NCBI GenBank assembly: GCA_027001815.1
Contig: JALTLT010000164.1
Coordinates: 1 to 5,436, forward strand
DNA from: Gammaproteobacteria bacterium
GTDB lineage: Bacteria > Pseudomonadota > Gammaproteobacteria > JALTLT01
Reading direction: 5' to 3'
Length of the DNA: 5,436 nt
Shown piece after piece: positions 5,192-5,436 of the stretch. Each line of letters opens with the position of its first letter. The first letter of the stretch is position 1. Under the pieces are notes generated by a model. That model saw nothing but the letters and a program-made list of their open reading frames with translations. It searched no databases and had not been told where the DNA came from. A program made the position numbers and the translations under genes.

Positions 5192-5436
5192 ATGGCCCGG
5201 CGCATCCCACTCCCCTCCTGGCCGGCCGTGACGGCGCTCGCCGCCGGCGCCCTGATGCCCTTCGCCTTCGCTCCCTGGGGGCAGTGGTGGCTGGCGCCGG
5301 TGATGGTTGCCCTGCTGTTCACCCTCTGGTGGGGCGTCGCCCCCCGCCGGGCCGCCTGGCTCGGCTGGCTCTTCGGCATCGGCCAGTTCGGCGCCGGCGT
5401 CCACTGGGTCTGGATCAGCATGACCCGCTTCGGCCC
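5192..5436 (+). CDS. lnt: Apolipoprotein N-acyltransferase Lnt, N-terminal fragment (runs off the window)
   Basis: Only the first 81 codons are present and the frame is open to the right edge. Lnt is the inner-membrane enzyme that adds the third acyl chain to the N-terminal cysteine of lipoproteins. The visible part begins MARRIPLPSWP and contains three hydrophobic stretches, about 11-27, 32-49 and 54-75. The last two cover WWLAPVMVALLFTLWWG and GWLFGIGQFGAGVHWVWIS, resembling the Lnt pattern in which F/S-P-x-x-x-W is followed by GxxFGxGxxWVxxS. The catalytic nitrilase-like domain with its Glu-Lys-Cys triad lies beyond the window. The ATG is 9 nt after the corC stop, in the same frame, with no convincing Shine-Dalgarno (the gap reads TCCTCCTCC), so translation is probably coupled to corC. 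Position at the end of the ybeZYX cluster matches E. coli. Confidence 0.92.
   Translation, partial: MARRIPLPSWPAVTALAAGALMPFAFAPWGQWWLAPVMVALLFTLWWGVAPRRAAWLGWLFGIGQFGAGVHWVWISMTRFG

Noticed and set aside
3767..5404. A 545-codon open frame on the - strand opposite ybeY, corC and lnt
   Set aside because: It is an antisense shadow. The + strand products are unambiguous, and the - strand translation is skewed and motif-free.

Overview
The window is ordinary chromosomal sequence from a GC-rich proteobacterium, most likely a gammaproteobacterium. The evidence is the gene order miaB-phoH(ybeZ)-ybeY-corC(ybeX)-lnt, which matches the Escherichia coli miaB-ybeZYX-lnt cluster. In addition, SSB ends in the DDDIPF-type tail, CysC closely resembles the enterobacterial enzyme, and a GTAG-headed REP palindrome lies at the left end. 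Genus cannot be assigned from this sequence. All genes are on the + strand and all six complete ones end in TGA.

Layout. Positions 1-281 hold no gene. They contain a REP-like palindrome (35-63) continued by four tandem copies of a ~34-bp unit (53-186), then a sigma70-like promoter (191-219), a perfect 8-bp leader hairpin (232-253) and a good Shine-Dalgarno for ssb. Next come ssb (282-743) and cysC (786-1424), which are probably co-transcribed. An 85-bp gap (1425-1509) carries the best promoter candidate of the window (1450-1479) and a 7-bp inverted repeat just before miaB. From 1510 a tight operon runs through miaB, phoH (TTG start), ybeY (GTG start overlapping the phoH stop) and corC into lnt. 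Lnt is cut by the right edge after 81 codons.

How the genes work together. MiaB (tRNA ms2i6A37 methylthiolation), YbeY (metal-dependent RNase in 16S rRNA maturation and ribosome quality control) and PhoH/YbeZ (P-loop ATPase, known partner of YbeY) form an RNA and translation-fidelity module. CorC/YbeX (CBS-pair protein) and Lnt (lipoprotein N-acylation) travel with them by conserved linkage. SSB (replication and repair) and CysC (PAPS synthesis) form a separate upstream unit whose pairing is less usual.

No undescribed system is evident. The points worth a second look are the REP-derived tandem array, the leader hairpin, the cysC placement, the start regions of miaB and phoH, and the high share of adjacent genes in the same reading frame separated by a single TGA. 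Very long open frames on the - strand are judged to be shadows of GC-rich codon usage.
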